Source of the DNA: an uncultured Oscillospiraceae bacterium
GTDB taxonomy: Bacteria; Bacillota; Clostridia; Oscillospirales; Acutalibacteraceae
Direction of reading: 5' to 3'
DNA length: 18,704 bases
Assembly (NCBI GenBank): GCA_959601025.1
Contig: CAUGOD010000046.1
Location: 1-18,704 of the forward strand
Part shown: piece by piece, positions 13,757 through 18,704 of the stretch
How positions within the stretch are numbered: position 1 is the first letter of the stretch
How the letters are laid out: the number at the start of each line of letters is the position of its first letter
Program-made: the position numbers and the translations under genes
The notes under the pieces: generated by a model
The model's database searches: none
What the model saw: only the letters and a program-made list of their open reading frames with translations
What the model was told of the DNA's origin: nothing

Positions 13757-14239
13757 ATGGCGGAGGAAATCCAGGCAAAGCTGACGGCGGATTCCCGTAC
13801 CGAACAGGTGCAGATCGTCCTGCCTCAGCACGCGAATTCGGCGAAGCGGCTTTTTGGAGGGGTGCTGATGGCGTGGATCGACGTGGTGGCGGCGGTGGTC
13901 GCCCGCCGCCACGCGAACACGGAGGTCACCACCGCCTGTATCGACACCCTGCGCTTCGACGCGCCCGCCAAGGTGGGGGAGACGGTGCTGCTGGTCGGCT
14001 GCATCACCTACGTCGGCCGCACATCAATGGAGGTGCGGGTGGACACCTACTCCGAGTCGCTGGACGGCCGGCGGGAGCGGGTGAACCGCGCCTACCTCGT
14101 GCTGGTCGCGCTGGATGAGGAGGGGCGGCCGAAGGAGGTCCCCGGACTGGTCCTGGTAACCGACGAGGAACGGGAGGAATGGCAGGCAGGGGAACGCCGC
14201 CGTGCGCTCCGCCGTCAGCGCCGGGAGGAAAAATATTGA
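13757..14239 (+). CDS. Hotdog-fold acyl-CoA thioesterase
   Basis: A 160-residue single hotdog-domain protein of the YciA/YkhA acyl-CoA hydrolase group, which releases free acids from acyl-CoA thioesters in the cytosol. The family's entry motif is PQHANSAKRLFGGVLMAWID (23-42), where the LFGG turn and following Asp form the active-site helix. The second conserved block starts RFDAPAKVGETV. The C-terminus is a charged Arg/Glu-rich helix (about 135-160) beyond the fold. AAAGGAGG sits 8 nt before the ATG. It is a single-gene unit between two terminators. Physiological substrate is unknown. Confidence 0.88.
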   Translation: MAEEIQAKLTADSRTEQVQIVLPQHANSAKRLFGGVLMAWIDVVAAVVARRHANTEVTTACIDTLRFDAPAKVGETVLLVGCITYVGRTSMEVRVDTYSESLDGRRERVNRAYLVLVALDEEGRPKEVPGLVLVTDEEREEWQAGERRRALRRQRREEKY

Positions 14240-14262
14240 ATGCACCGGAGAACGGATAAATA

Positions 14263-14306
14263 AAAAAATAACCCTGGACGGCTGCTGCCGTCCAGGGTTA
14301 TTTTTT
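14263..14306. terminator. Perfect bidirectional terminator
   Basis: A perfect 20-bp inverted repeat (14263-14282 with 14287-14306) surrounds the tetraloop TGCT. The GC-rich core CCCTGGACGGC is flanked by an A-run on the left and a T-run on the right, so it terminates transcription from both sides. It serves the thioesterase gene (plus) and the flippase gene (minus). A second short GC hairpin, CCGGAGG-GG-CCTCCGG (14308-14323), follows at once. Confidence 0.95.
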
Positions 14307-14325
14307 GCCGGAGGGGCCTCCGGTT

Positions 14326-14493
14326 ATGAAAATTAGGAGGATAACGTGGAAGAAAACCGCAAACGGGGATTGGAAAGAAGCGTTTGTCAAACGCCTGGCG
14401 GGCCTCCGTCCTGCAATGTGGGGATGCTCCGTCGCGTGGAGGCACGCTTCTTTCCGCCCGTTTGTGCCGTTTGTCTGTGCGGGATTCACATAG
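14326..14493 (+). pseudogene. Frameshifted small ORF of the repeat family
   Basis: An open frame of 55 codons from the ATG at 14326 contains DWKEAFV and later RHASFRPF, parallel to DWKEPFV and RHASFHSF in the right-edge small ORFs. The equivalent of their GTG start lies at 14346 behind AGGAGG but is out of frame with DWKEAFV. The run GGGG at 14365-14368 has one base more than the GGG in the other copies. This copy therefore looks shifted relative to its original start. Whether the ATG frame is translated is unknown. Confidence 0.35.
14334..14455 (+). repeat. Diverged copy of the smORF/hairpin repeat (copy D)
   Basis: This plus-strand stretch is related to the minus-strand repeats at 18284-18679. 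It shares the ribosome-site block TTAGGAGGATAACGTG, then GAAGAAAACCG, then GGATTGGAAAGAA. The core 14372-14455 has terminal inverted repeats GGAAAGAAGCGT/ACGCTTCTTTCC with internal hairpins, and its right part GATGCTCCG...GGAGGC matches copy B. It lies between the flippase stop codon and the bidirectional terminator, in the flippase 3' untranslated region. Confidence 0.65.
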
Positions 14494-14513
14494 AGGATGG
14501 TGGTCTGTGCGCC

Positions 14514-16058
14514 TTACCGCCGGCGCAGCCACTGAAAATCCTCGCCGTTAATACAGCCGAAGAGGAAGAGCAGCAGGGCATACAGCAGCAGGCCCGCCAG
14601 CGCGGAGACCGCAACCGCCGCCAGCAGGGGGAGGCTTCCTTCCACCAACCCGTTCAGACCAAGGGCGGCGACCCCGCCGGCCGTCATGGCAAGCAGGGGC
14701 TTGATCAGCCACTGCCCCCACCGCATCCGTACGCCGGTAACCACGAGCAGGCGGCGGATGTTCAGCCAGGAGGTCAGGATATTGCTGACGATCATGACAA
14801 ACAGGAAGCCCTGCATTCCGCGCCCGGGAACGAGGAAAAAGATCGCCGTGATCCGCAGGACGGAGTCCAGTACGCTGTATTTCAGGGAGCTGACCTGTTG
14901 ATCCAGCCCCTTGAGCAGGCCGTCCACCACGCTTTCCAGGTACATGAACGGCATAATCGGCGCGAGCACCCCGATCAGAAAGCCGACCTCTTCGCTGTGA
15001 TAGATCAGCAGCCCCAGCTGTTTGGAGAAGAGGGCGAACACCCCGCTGATGGGGATGGACAGCAGCAGCGTCACTCGCAGGGAGGTATGGACCGCCCGTT
15101 CCACCCGCCGGGTCTGGTTCAGTGCGGCAGCCTCCGATACCTCGGGAATCAGCAGGGTGGAGAAGGCCGACAGGAAGGAGGAGGGGAAGAACAGGATGGG
15201 CATCGCCATCCCCTTGAGCATACCGAATTCGGAAAGCGCCCGCTCCTTGGAGCCGGAATACCGCGTCAGGCAGTTCGGTACCAGCAGATTTTCCACCGTC
15301 CGCAGGGCGGAGTTGAGATACCGCCCGGCCGTAATCGGCGCCGCGATGGAGAGAAGCTCCCGCAGGATGCCCTTTTTCCGCACGGGAGGATTCCCGGCTG
15401 TCGGCAGCTTCCGGCGGTCCCGCAGGTAGCCGATCCCCATGTAGAGGCAGGAGCCGATTTCCGCCAGGGTGTCCCCGATCATGACCGCCGCACAGGCGGT
15501 GCTCATCCCCATAGCGGCGAACCGGTCAATGATGAGCAGGATTGCCCCGATCCGCACCAGCTGTTCGAACATCTGGGCGTTGGAGGAGCAGGAAACCTTC
15601 CGGCGGGCGATAAAATACCCCCGCAGGCAGGAGGAAACCCCCATAAAGGGCAGGCCGATCGACAGGATTTTCAGCGAGGGCACTGCCCGCATGTCGTGAA
15701 GCCAATACTGGCTGATCAGGTTTGCGCCAAACACCATGGCGGCGGCGGAAACCAGGCCGATCAGAACGCTGACGAACATCGCCCGGCGCAGGATACGGCG
15801 GATCGACCGCCGGGTTCCCCGTCCGGCCTCCTCCGCAATCAGGCGGGTCACGCCGGTGGAGATGCCGGAGGTTGCGAAGGTGGAGGCCAGCACATAGATC
15901 GAGATGATCAACTGGTACAGGCCCATCCCTTCGGCCCCGATTTTGTTTGACAGGTATACCCGAAAGAAGATGCCTACCGTGCGCAGCAGCAGGGAGGTCA
16001 CCGTCAGGATCATCGCGTTTTTCAAGAAGGTAAACCGTTTCAAAGCAGCACATCCCAT
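14514..16058 (-). CDS. SpoVB/MurJ-type polysaccharide flippase
   Basis: A 514-residue integral membrane protein with about 14 helices, of the MOP superfamily group that includes SpoVB and MurJ-like lipid-linked glycan flippases. The start LKRFTFLKNAMILTVTSLLL is typical of SpoVB-like proteins, as are FFRVYLSNKIGAEGMGLYQL and GISTGVTRLIAEE in the first repeat. The role would be moving lipid-linked peptidoglycan or other envelope precursors outward, perhaps in spore cortex synthesis. The ATG at 16058 directly abuts GAGGG. A TTG at 16043 gives the usual family N-terminus and a more normal distance from GGGA, so it may be the true start. It has its own unit after the peptidoglycan-binding operon (147-nt gap). 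Confidence 0.9.
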   Translation of the reverse strand: MGCAALKRFTFLKNAMILTVTSLLLRTVGIFFRVYLSNKIGAEGMGLYQLIISIYVLASTFATSGISTGVTRLIAEEAGRGTRRSIRRILRRAMFVSVLIGLVSAAAMVFGANLISQYWLHDMRAVPSLKILSIGLPFMGVSSCLRGYFIARRKVSCSSNAQMFEQLVRIGAILLIIDRFAAMGMSTACAAVMIGDTLAEIGSCLYMGIGYLRDRRKLPTAGNPPVRKKGILRELLSIAAPITAGRYLNSALRTVENLLVPNCLTRYSGSKERALSEFGMLKGMAMPILFFPSSFLSAFSTLLIPEVSEAAALNQTRRVERAVHTSLRVTLLLSIPISGVFALFSKQLGLLIYHSEEVGFLIGVLAPIMPFMYLESVVDGLLKGLDQQVSSLKYSVLDSVLRITAIFFLVPGRGMQGFLFVMIVSNILTSWLNIRRLLVVTGVRMRWGQWLIKPLLAMTAGGVAALGLNGLVEGSLPLLAAVAVSALAGLLLYALLLFLFGCINGEDFQWLRRR

Positions 16059-16126
16059 CCCTCACAGATCCGGTTCCCCGGGTCACTCGGAATCCGTTCC
16101 CGGATGAGCGCCGCCGCGTTTTTCCG

Positions 16127-16166
16127 GGCATATCCCATTCTATGGGCGGAGCGGGATGGATATGCC
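16127..16166 (-). promoter_or_regulatory. Stem-loop between the peptidoglycan-binding and flippase genes
   Basis: GGCATATCC (16127-16135) and GGATATGCC (16158-16166) form a 9-bp stem with an inner CCCAT/ATGGG pairing. No T-run follows on either strand, so it is not a standard terminator. It may attenuate readthrough from the upstream operon. Otherwise the 16059-16205 gap shows no clear promoter. Confidence 0.35.
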
Positions 16167-16205
16167 TCCGGCCGCTATTTGGAGCGCGGTTCAGACGCGT
16201 CTTTT

Positions 16206-16808
16206 TCAGGGCCTTGAAGCATTGCGCTCGGGAAGGAAGGGCGGCTCGGCGGCAGAAGCCGGCCGATTGATATAGCGATAGGTTTCCACCAGAACATTCC
16301 AGGTGTCCCGATCCACTCCGCCGGTTTCCTCCAGCTCCGCTGAATTCTGTACCCGGCAGACCGCGTTGGCGTCACAGTCTGCAAAGCTGCCGGTAATTTT
16401 TATATCATCCATATTGTAAAAATAATTCCCGATAGCACGGAGCATTAGCTGGATAATGACGACGATGTCGCCTTCGTCCCCCTCGCTGATTACCGCGTCG
16501 TTCGAGGGGAAGGACTCGACAAACTGCGCCGGTTTCTTGATCGCCAGGATGCGGTTGTATTCAAAGAAGATCATATCCCAGGTGGCGGAATCGACCTCTC
16601 CGGTGACGGGCAGGCCGTTTGCACCCTGGAACGCGGCGACTGCTCCTGCGGTTTCGGGGCCGTAGATTCCGTCTACGGAGATGCGTGGAATCTGGAGGTT
16701 ATAACGGGAAAGCTCCCGAAGGGCGGTCTGGAATTCCCTCACATACGCTGCCTGCTGTTCGGGAGTAAGAGGGCCGGTTTGCCGGTTGTAACGATTCGAT
16801 GCGGCCAT
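16206..16808 (-). CDS. Peptidoglycan-binding domain protein (two repeats)
   Basis: A 200-residue protein made of two PG_binding_1-like modules. The first (about 24-85) is well preserved: REFQTALRELS, then IPRISVDGIYGPETAGAVAAFQ, then GLPVTGEVDSATW. The second (about 106-178) is degenerate: the usual AFQ...YGL segment is replaced by CRVQNSAELEETG before VDRDTWNVL. There is no signal peptide or membrane helix. It follows the SpoIID-like gene by 33 nt and is clearly its partner. The ATG has AAAGGATGAG upstream. Without an export signal, a mother-cell or spore-coat-associated role is a reasonable inference but is not shown. Confidence 0.85.
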   Translation of the reverse strand: MAASNRYNRQTGPLTPEQQAAYVREFQTALRELSRYNLQIPRISVDGIYGPETAGAVAAFQGANGLPVTGEVDSATWDMIFFEYNRILAIKKPAQFVESFPSNDAVISEGDEGDIVVIIQLMLRAIGNYFYNMDDIKITGSFADCDANAVCRVQNSAELEETGGVDRDTWNVLVETYRYINRPASAAEPPFLPERNASRP

Positions 16809-16841
16809 ATTCTCATCCTTTCGATACGATTGTGGGGCGGG

Positions 16842-18245
16842 TTATGCCTGCCCGCTGTTTTCGGTGACGGTCACGCCGGGATTCTGGCCGGGCTGCTTGT
16901 TCTGGCCGATGGAAAGATCGGAATACAGGCTGGCAATCCGGTTCCAGGTATTGATATCCACCCGGCCGGTGACGGGCAGACCGAATTCCCGCTGGAACGC
17001 CATGACCGATTCCCGCGTCTGGGAGCCGAACAGTCCGGTTACCGGCACACTGGGAATGCTCGTATAGGTTCCCGCGATCAGAGACAGGTACTGCTGTAGG
17101 TAGGAGACATATTGTCCCATGGAGCCCTGCTGCAGGATGGTGCCGGGATACAGGGCGACGCCGCCCTCGAAGGTGCTGGATTCCAGGATGCCGTTGTAGG
17201 CGCGTTCAAGATCGTTCCAGGTGTTTCGGCCGACCAGTCCGTCCGGGGTAAGGCCATAGGTTTTTTGGAAGGCGATTACCGCGTCGGTGGTCTGCTGGTC
17301 GAAGGTGCCGGTCACCTGTACCCGTGGAACGGAGTCGTAATACGCGCCGATTACCGCGAGGTAATATTGCAGAACCTGTACGCCGATGCCGGTATCGCCC
17401 GGGCGAAGAAGGCCGGGATATTGGCGGGAGGCCTCGCTCAGGGAAATTCCCTCGCTGTCCAGCTCGGAAAGCCGTTTCACCGCGGTATACAGGTAAGCGA
17501 TCCGGTACCAGGTATTCGGACCGACGATTCCATCCACCGGCAGGCCGAATATTTGCTGGAAGGCCCGAACGGCATTCTCCGTGGATTCGCCGAAAACAGC
17601 ATCTGTCGGGTTGATCTTGGGAATGCGGGGATAGTTTCGGCTGATCCGGTTTAGTTGAATCTGGATGGTCTGCACGTCGTTTCCCGCGTCTCCCAGCCGC
17701 AGGGGAGAGCCGGGATAAGAGGGCGTTCCAGTGCGCACCGGAACGCCGCGCACGATGTCGATATTATCCCCGTAGAAGCTTTGCAGGATTTCATAAGGCG
17801 TCATCCCCTGTTCGGCCAGCGGGACGGTTCCCCATTGAGACAACCCGCTGCAGGTGACGGTGGTGCCGTTGCAGTACTGGGTAAAATACGGCTCGATGTT
17901 GCCCTGGCGACGGACATAGCTGTTGAAAATCTCATCCACAATCGTGTTGATGTTGTCGTAGATATCCCGCCCGTGAACGTAGGACTGATCGTAGGCGGTG
18001 GAATTGGTGATGTCGTAATCGTATCCCTGGCTGCGATACCATTCGGTGAAATACCGGTTCAATGCAAATGAAATTTGGGCGTAGATATTGGCGCGGAGGG
18101 CGTTTTCCGGCCAGGTGGGATAGATTTCGCTGGATGCGACGTTTTTGATGTATTCCGGAAAGGTAACGGTCACGTTCTGTGCATTGGAACCGGGAGGGCC
18201 CAGGTGAACGGTAATGCTGTCCGGGATATAGGGTTCTCCGATCAT
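16842..18245 (-). CDS. SpoIID-like protein with three peptidoglycan-binding repeats
   Basis: A 467-residue protein. Residues about 30-166 resemble the SpoIID/LytB domain: PENALRANIYAQISFALNRY, then DITNSTAYDQSYVHGR, then CSGLSQWGTVPLAEQGMTPY and EILQSFYGDNI. SpoIID-type proteins bind or cleave peptidoglycan during engulfment. Three PG_binding_1 repeats follow (about 179-250, 278-350 and 367-440), each ending in a GxV/DxNTW-type motif. The tail is Gln/Pro/Asn-rich. No signal peptide is present, unlike classical SpoIID. The ATG at 18245 is chosen because GGAGGGATTAGC precedes it; the frame stays open upstream only through a repeat. Its start overlaps the stop of a small ORF (ATGA), so translation is probably coupled. 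Confidence 0.85.
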   Translation of the reverse strand: MIGEPYIPDSITVHLGPPGSNAQNVTVTFPEYIKNVASSEIYPTWPENALRANIYAQISFALNRYFTEWYRSQGYDYDITNSTAYDQSYVHGRDIYDNINTIVDEIFNSYVRRQGNIEPYFTQYCNGTTVTCSGLSQWGTVPLAEQGMTPYEILQSFYGDNIDIVRGVPVRTGTPSYPGSPLRLGDAGNDVQTIQIQLNRISRNYPRIPKINPTDAVFGESTENAVRAFQQIFGLPVDGIVGPNTWYRIAYLYTAVKRLSELDSEGISLSEASRQYPGLLRPGDTGIGVQVLQYYLAVIGAYYDSVPRVQVTGTFDQQTTDAVIAFQKTYGLTPDGLVGRNTWNDLERAYNGILESSTFEGGVALYPGTILQQGSMGQYVSYLQQYLSLIAGTYTSIPSVPVTGLFGSQTRESVMAFQREFGLPVTGRVDINTWNRIASLYSDLSIGQNKQPGQNPGVTVTENSGQA

Positions 18246-18382
18246 GCTAATCCCTCCATTTCGCCCATACAGGCAGTGCAAAAAGAATGGAAAGAAGCGT
18301 GTCTCCGCTGTAAAGCGGAGCGTCGGCCCCGCGAGTGGCCGACGAAGGGTTCTTTCCAATCCCGTGTACGGTTTTCTTTCAC
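18242..18382 (-). CDS. Small repeat-encoded ORF A (46 aa)
   Basis: A GTG start behind AAGGAGGGATTAGC opens 46 codons. The product is basic: it begins VKENRTRDWKEPFVGHSRGR, then has SALQRRHASFHSF, a CTAC motif and the end MGEMEGLA. The stop TGA overlaps the ATG of the SpoIID-like gene (ATGA), which indicates translational coupling. Most of the frame lies on a hairpin-forming repeat (18289-18357), so it may be a leader rather than a functional protein. I do not recognise the family. Confidence 0.4.
   Translation of the reverse strand: MKENRTRDWKEPFVGHSRGRRSALQRRHASFHSFCTACMGEMEGLA
18289..18357 (-). repeat. Hairpin-rich repeat core, copy A (69 bp)
   Basis: The core runs from GGAAAGAA to TTCTTTCC (terminal inverted repeats, extended by partly complementary flanks). 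It contains two internal hairpins: CTCCGC/GCGGAG (18303-18320) and GTCGGCC/GGCCGAC (18322-18343). The RNA would fold as a three-way junction. It is nearly identical to copy C. Confidence 0.85.
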
Positions 18383-18383
18383 G

Positions 18384-18542
18384 CTAATCCCTCCTTCCAC
18401 ATAAACAGGCGGCTGCCGCTTTCAGTGCAGCATCATCAGTAGACATAGAATGGAAAGAAGCACGCCTCCGCAAAGCGGAGCATCGGCCCCGCGAGTGGCC
18501 GACGAAGGGTTCTTTCCAATCCCGCGTATGGTTTTCATTCAC
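18384..18542 (-). CDS. Small repeat-encoded ORF B (52 aa)
   Basis: A GTG start behind GGAGGAATTAGC opens 52 codons beginning VNENHTRDWKEPFVGHSRGR. It shares the first 30-odd residues with ORFs A and C, less an in-frame 3-nt deletion, then diverges to MSTDDAALKAAAACLCGRRD. It ends one base before the GTG of ORF A, and its start overlaps the stop of ORF C by four bases (GTGA). The core repeat is 18452-18517. Function unknown. Confidence 0.4.
   Translation of the reverse strand: MNENHTRDWKEPFVGHSRGRCSALRRRASFHSMSTDDAALKAAAACLCGRRD
18452..18517 (-). repeat. Hairpin-rich repeat core, copy B (66 bp)
   Basis: It has the same terminal inverted repeats and two internal hairpins as copies A and C. 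It is three bases shorter in the loop of the CTCCGC/GCGGAG hairpin (AAA in place of TGTAAA) and has a few substitutions. Confidence 0.85.
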
Positions 18543-18679
18543 GCTAATTCCTCCATTTCGCCCATACAGGCAGTGCAAAAAGAATGGAAAGAAGCGTGTC
18601 TCCGCTGTAAAGCGGAGCGTCGGCCCCGCGAGTGGCCGACGAAGGGTTCTTTCCAATCCCGTGTATGGTTTTCATTCAC
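18539..18679 (-). CDS. Small repeat-encoded ORF C (46 aa)
   Basis: A GTG start behind GGAGGAATTAGC opens 46 codons almost identical to ORF A (N2 for K, H5 for R, E for G near the end). The stop TGA overlaps the GTG of ORF B. The start in turn overlaps the stop of a further copy running off the window. The core repeat is 18586-18654, and the spacer downstream of the core is nearly the same as that before the SpoIID-like gene. Confidence 0.4.
   Translation of the reverse strand: MNENHTRDWKEPFVGHSRGRRSALQRRHASFHSFCTACMGEMEELA
18586..18654 (-). repeat. Hairpin-rich repeat core, copy C (69 bp)
   Basis: The core is identical to copy A by eye. The flanks also match over about 40 bp on the SpoIID-gene side and over the ribosome-site block on the other side, so units A and C are duplicates of about 140 bp or more, with unit B between them. 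Confidence 0.85.
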
Positions 18680-18704
18680 GCTAATTCCTCCATTTCGCCC
18701 ATAC
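18676..18704 (-). CDS. C-terminal end of a further repeat-encoded ORF (partial)
   Basis: The last codons MGEMEELA and the stop TGA (18678-18676) match the end of ORF C exactly. The stop overlaps the GTG of ORF C as GTGA. The rest lies beyond the right edge, so the array continues upstream. Confidence 0.4.

Noticed and set aside
14346..15950. 534-codon plus-strand frame antisense to the flippase gene
   Set aside because: It starts at the real-looking GTG of repeat copy D but then runs antisense to the flippase; the product is Gln/Gly/His-rich with no domain.
18246..18359. 38-codon upstream extension of the SpoIID-like frame
   Set aside because: It reads through the hairpin repeat in a different frame from the small ORFs. 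The same extension appears at copy C, where it leads nowhere, and the ATG at 18245 has a strong ribosome site.
18284..18659. CRISPR array as an explanation for the right-edge repeats
   Set aside because: Repeats of 66-69 bp with uneven spacing (134 and 163 bp), two near-identical spacers and no cas genes do not fit.

Overview
The window is GC-rich (about 60% by eye) and reads like a chromosome segment of a Gram-positive, spore-forming gut anaerobe of the Clostridia, most likely Oscillospirales/Ruminococcaceae. This rests on strong GGAGG-type ribosome sites, a CUT1 sugar ABC system under an AraC regulator, a SpoVB-type flippase, a SpoIID-like protein, and a pathway for host-glycan disaccharides. 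The taxonomic placement is inferred; no rRNA or other marker is present.

Layout. (1) Positions 1-54 look like one terminus of an IS3-family insertion sequence whose body lies left of the window. (2) Positions 104-8313, minus strand, form one long operon, in transcription order: solute-binding lipoprotein, two ABC permeases, a 68-residue membrane protein, GH112 galacto-N-biose/lacto-N-biose phosphorylase, a sugar-1-phosphate nucleotidyltransferase and an N-acetylhexosamine 1-kinase, closed by a terminator at 104-152. (3) Positions 8314-8895 form a divergent control region with candidate promoters, a cre-like palindrome and a 21-bp-spaced direct repeat suited to an AraC protein. (4) An AraC regulator (plus) runs 138 nt into the 3' end of a convergent AbgT-family transporter. 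(5) A degenerate histidine-kinase-like protein lies upstream of the transporter and divergent from gap (GAPDH), whose promoter carries a Rex-like site and two overlapping palindromes. (6) A hotdog thioesterase ends at a perfect bidirectional terminator shared with a SpoVB/MurJ-type flippase on the minus strand. (7) On the minus strand at the right edge, a SpoIID-like protein with three peptidoglycan-binding repeats and a two-repeat partner form an operon. It is preceded by a tandem array of hairpin-rich repeats, each carrying its own ribosome site and a 46-52 codon reading frame.

How the genes work together. The operon would import GNB/LNB (mucin core-1 and type-1 milk-oligosaccharide disaccharides), split it with phosphate to Gal-1-P and GalNAc/GlcNAc, phosphorylate the amino sugar at C1, and probably couple a sugar-1-phosphate to a nucleotide. 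No galT or galE lies in the window.

The most unusual structure is at 18242-18704. At least three repeat units, plus the end of a fourth, encode small basic proteins whose stop and start codons interlock (GTGA, 1-nt gap, ATGA) and lead directly into the SpoIID-like gene. A diverged fourth copy lies in opposite orientation at about 14334-14493. I could not determine whether these are selected small proteins, a translational leader, or a mobile palindromic repeat.
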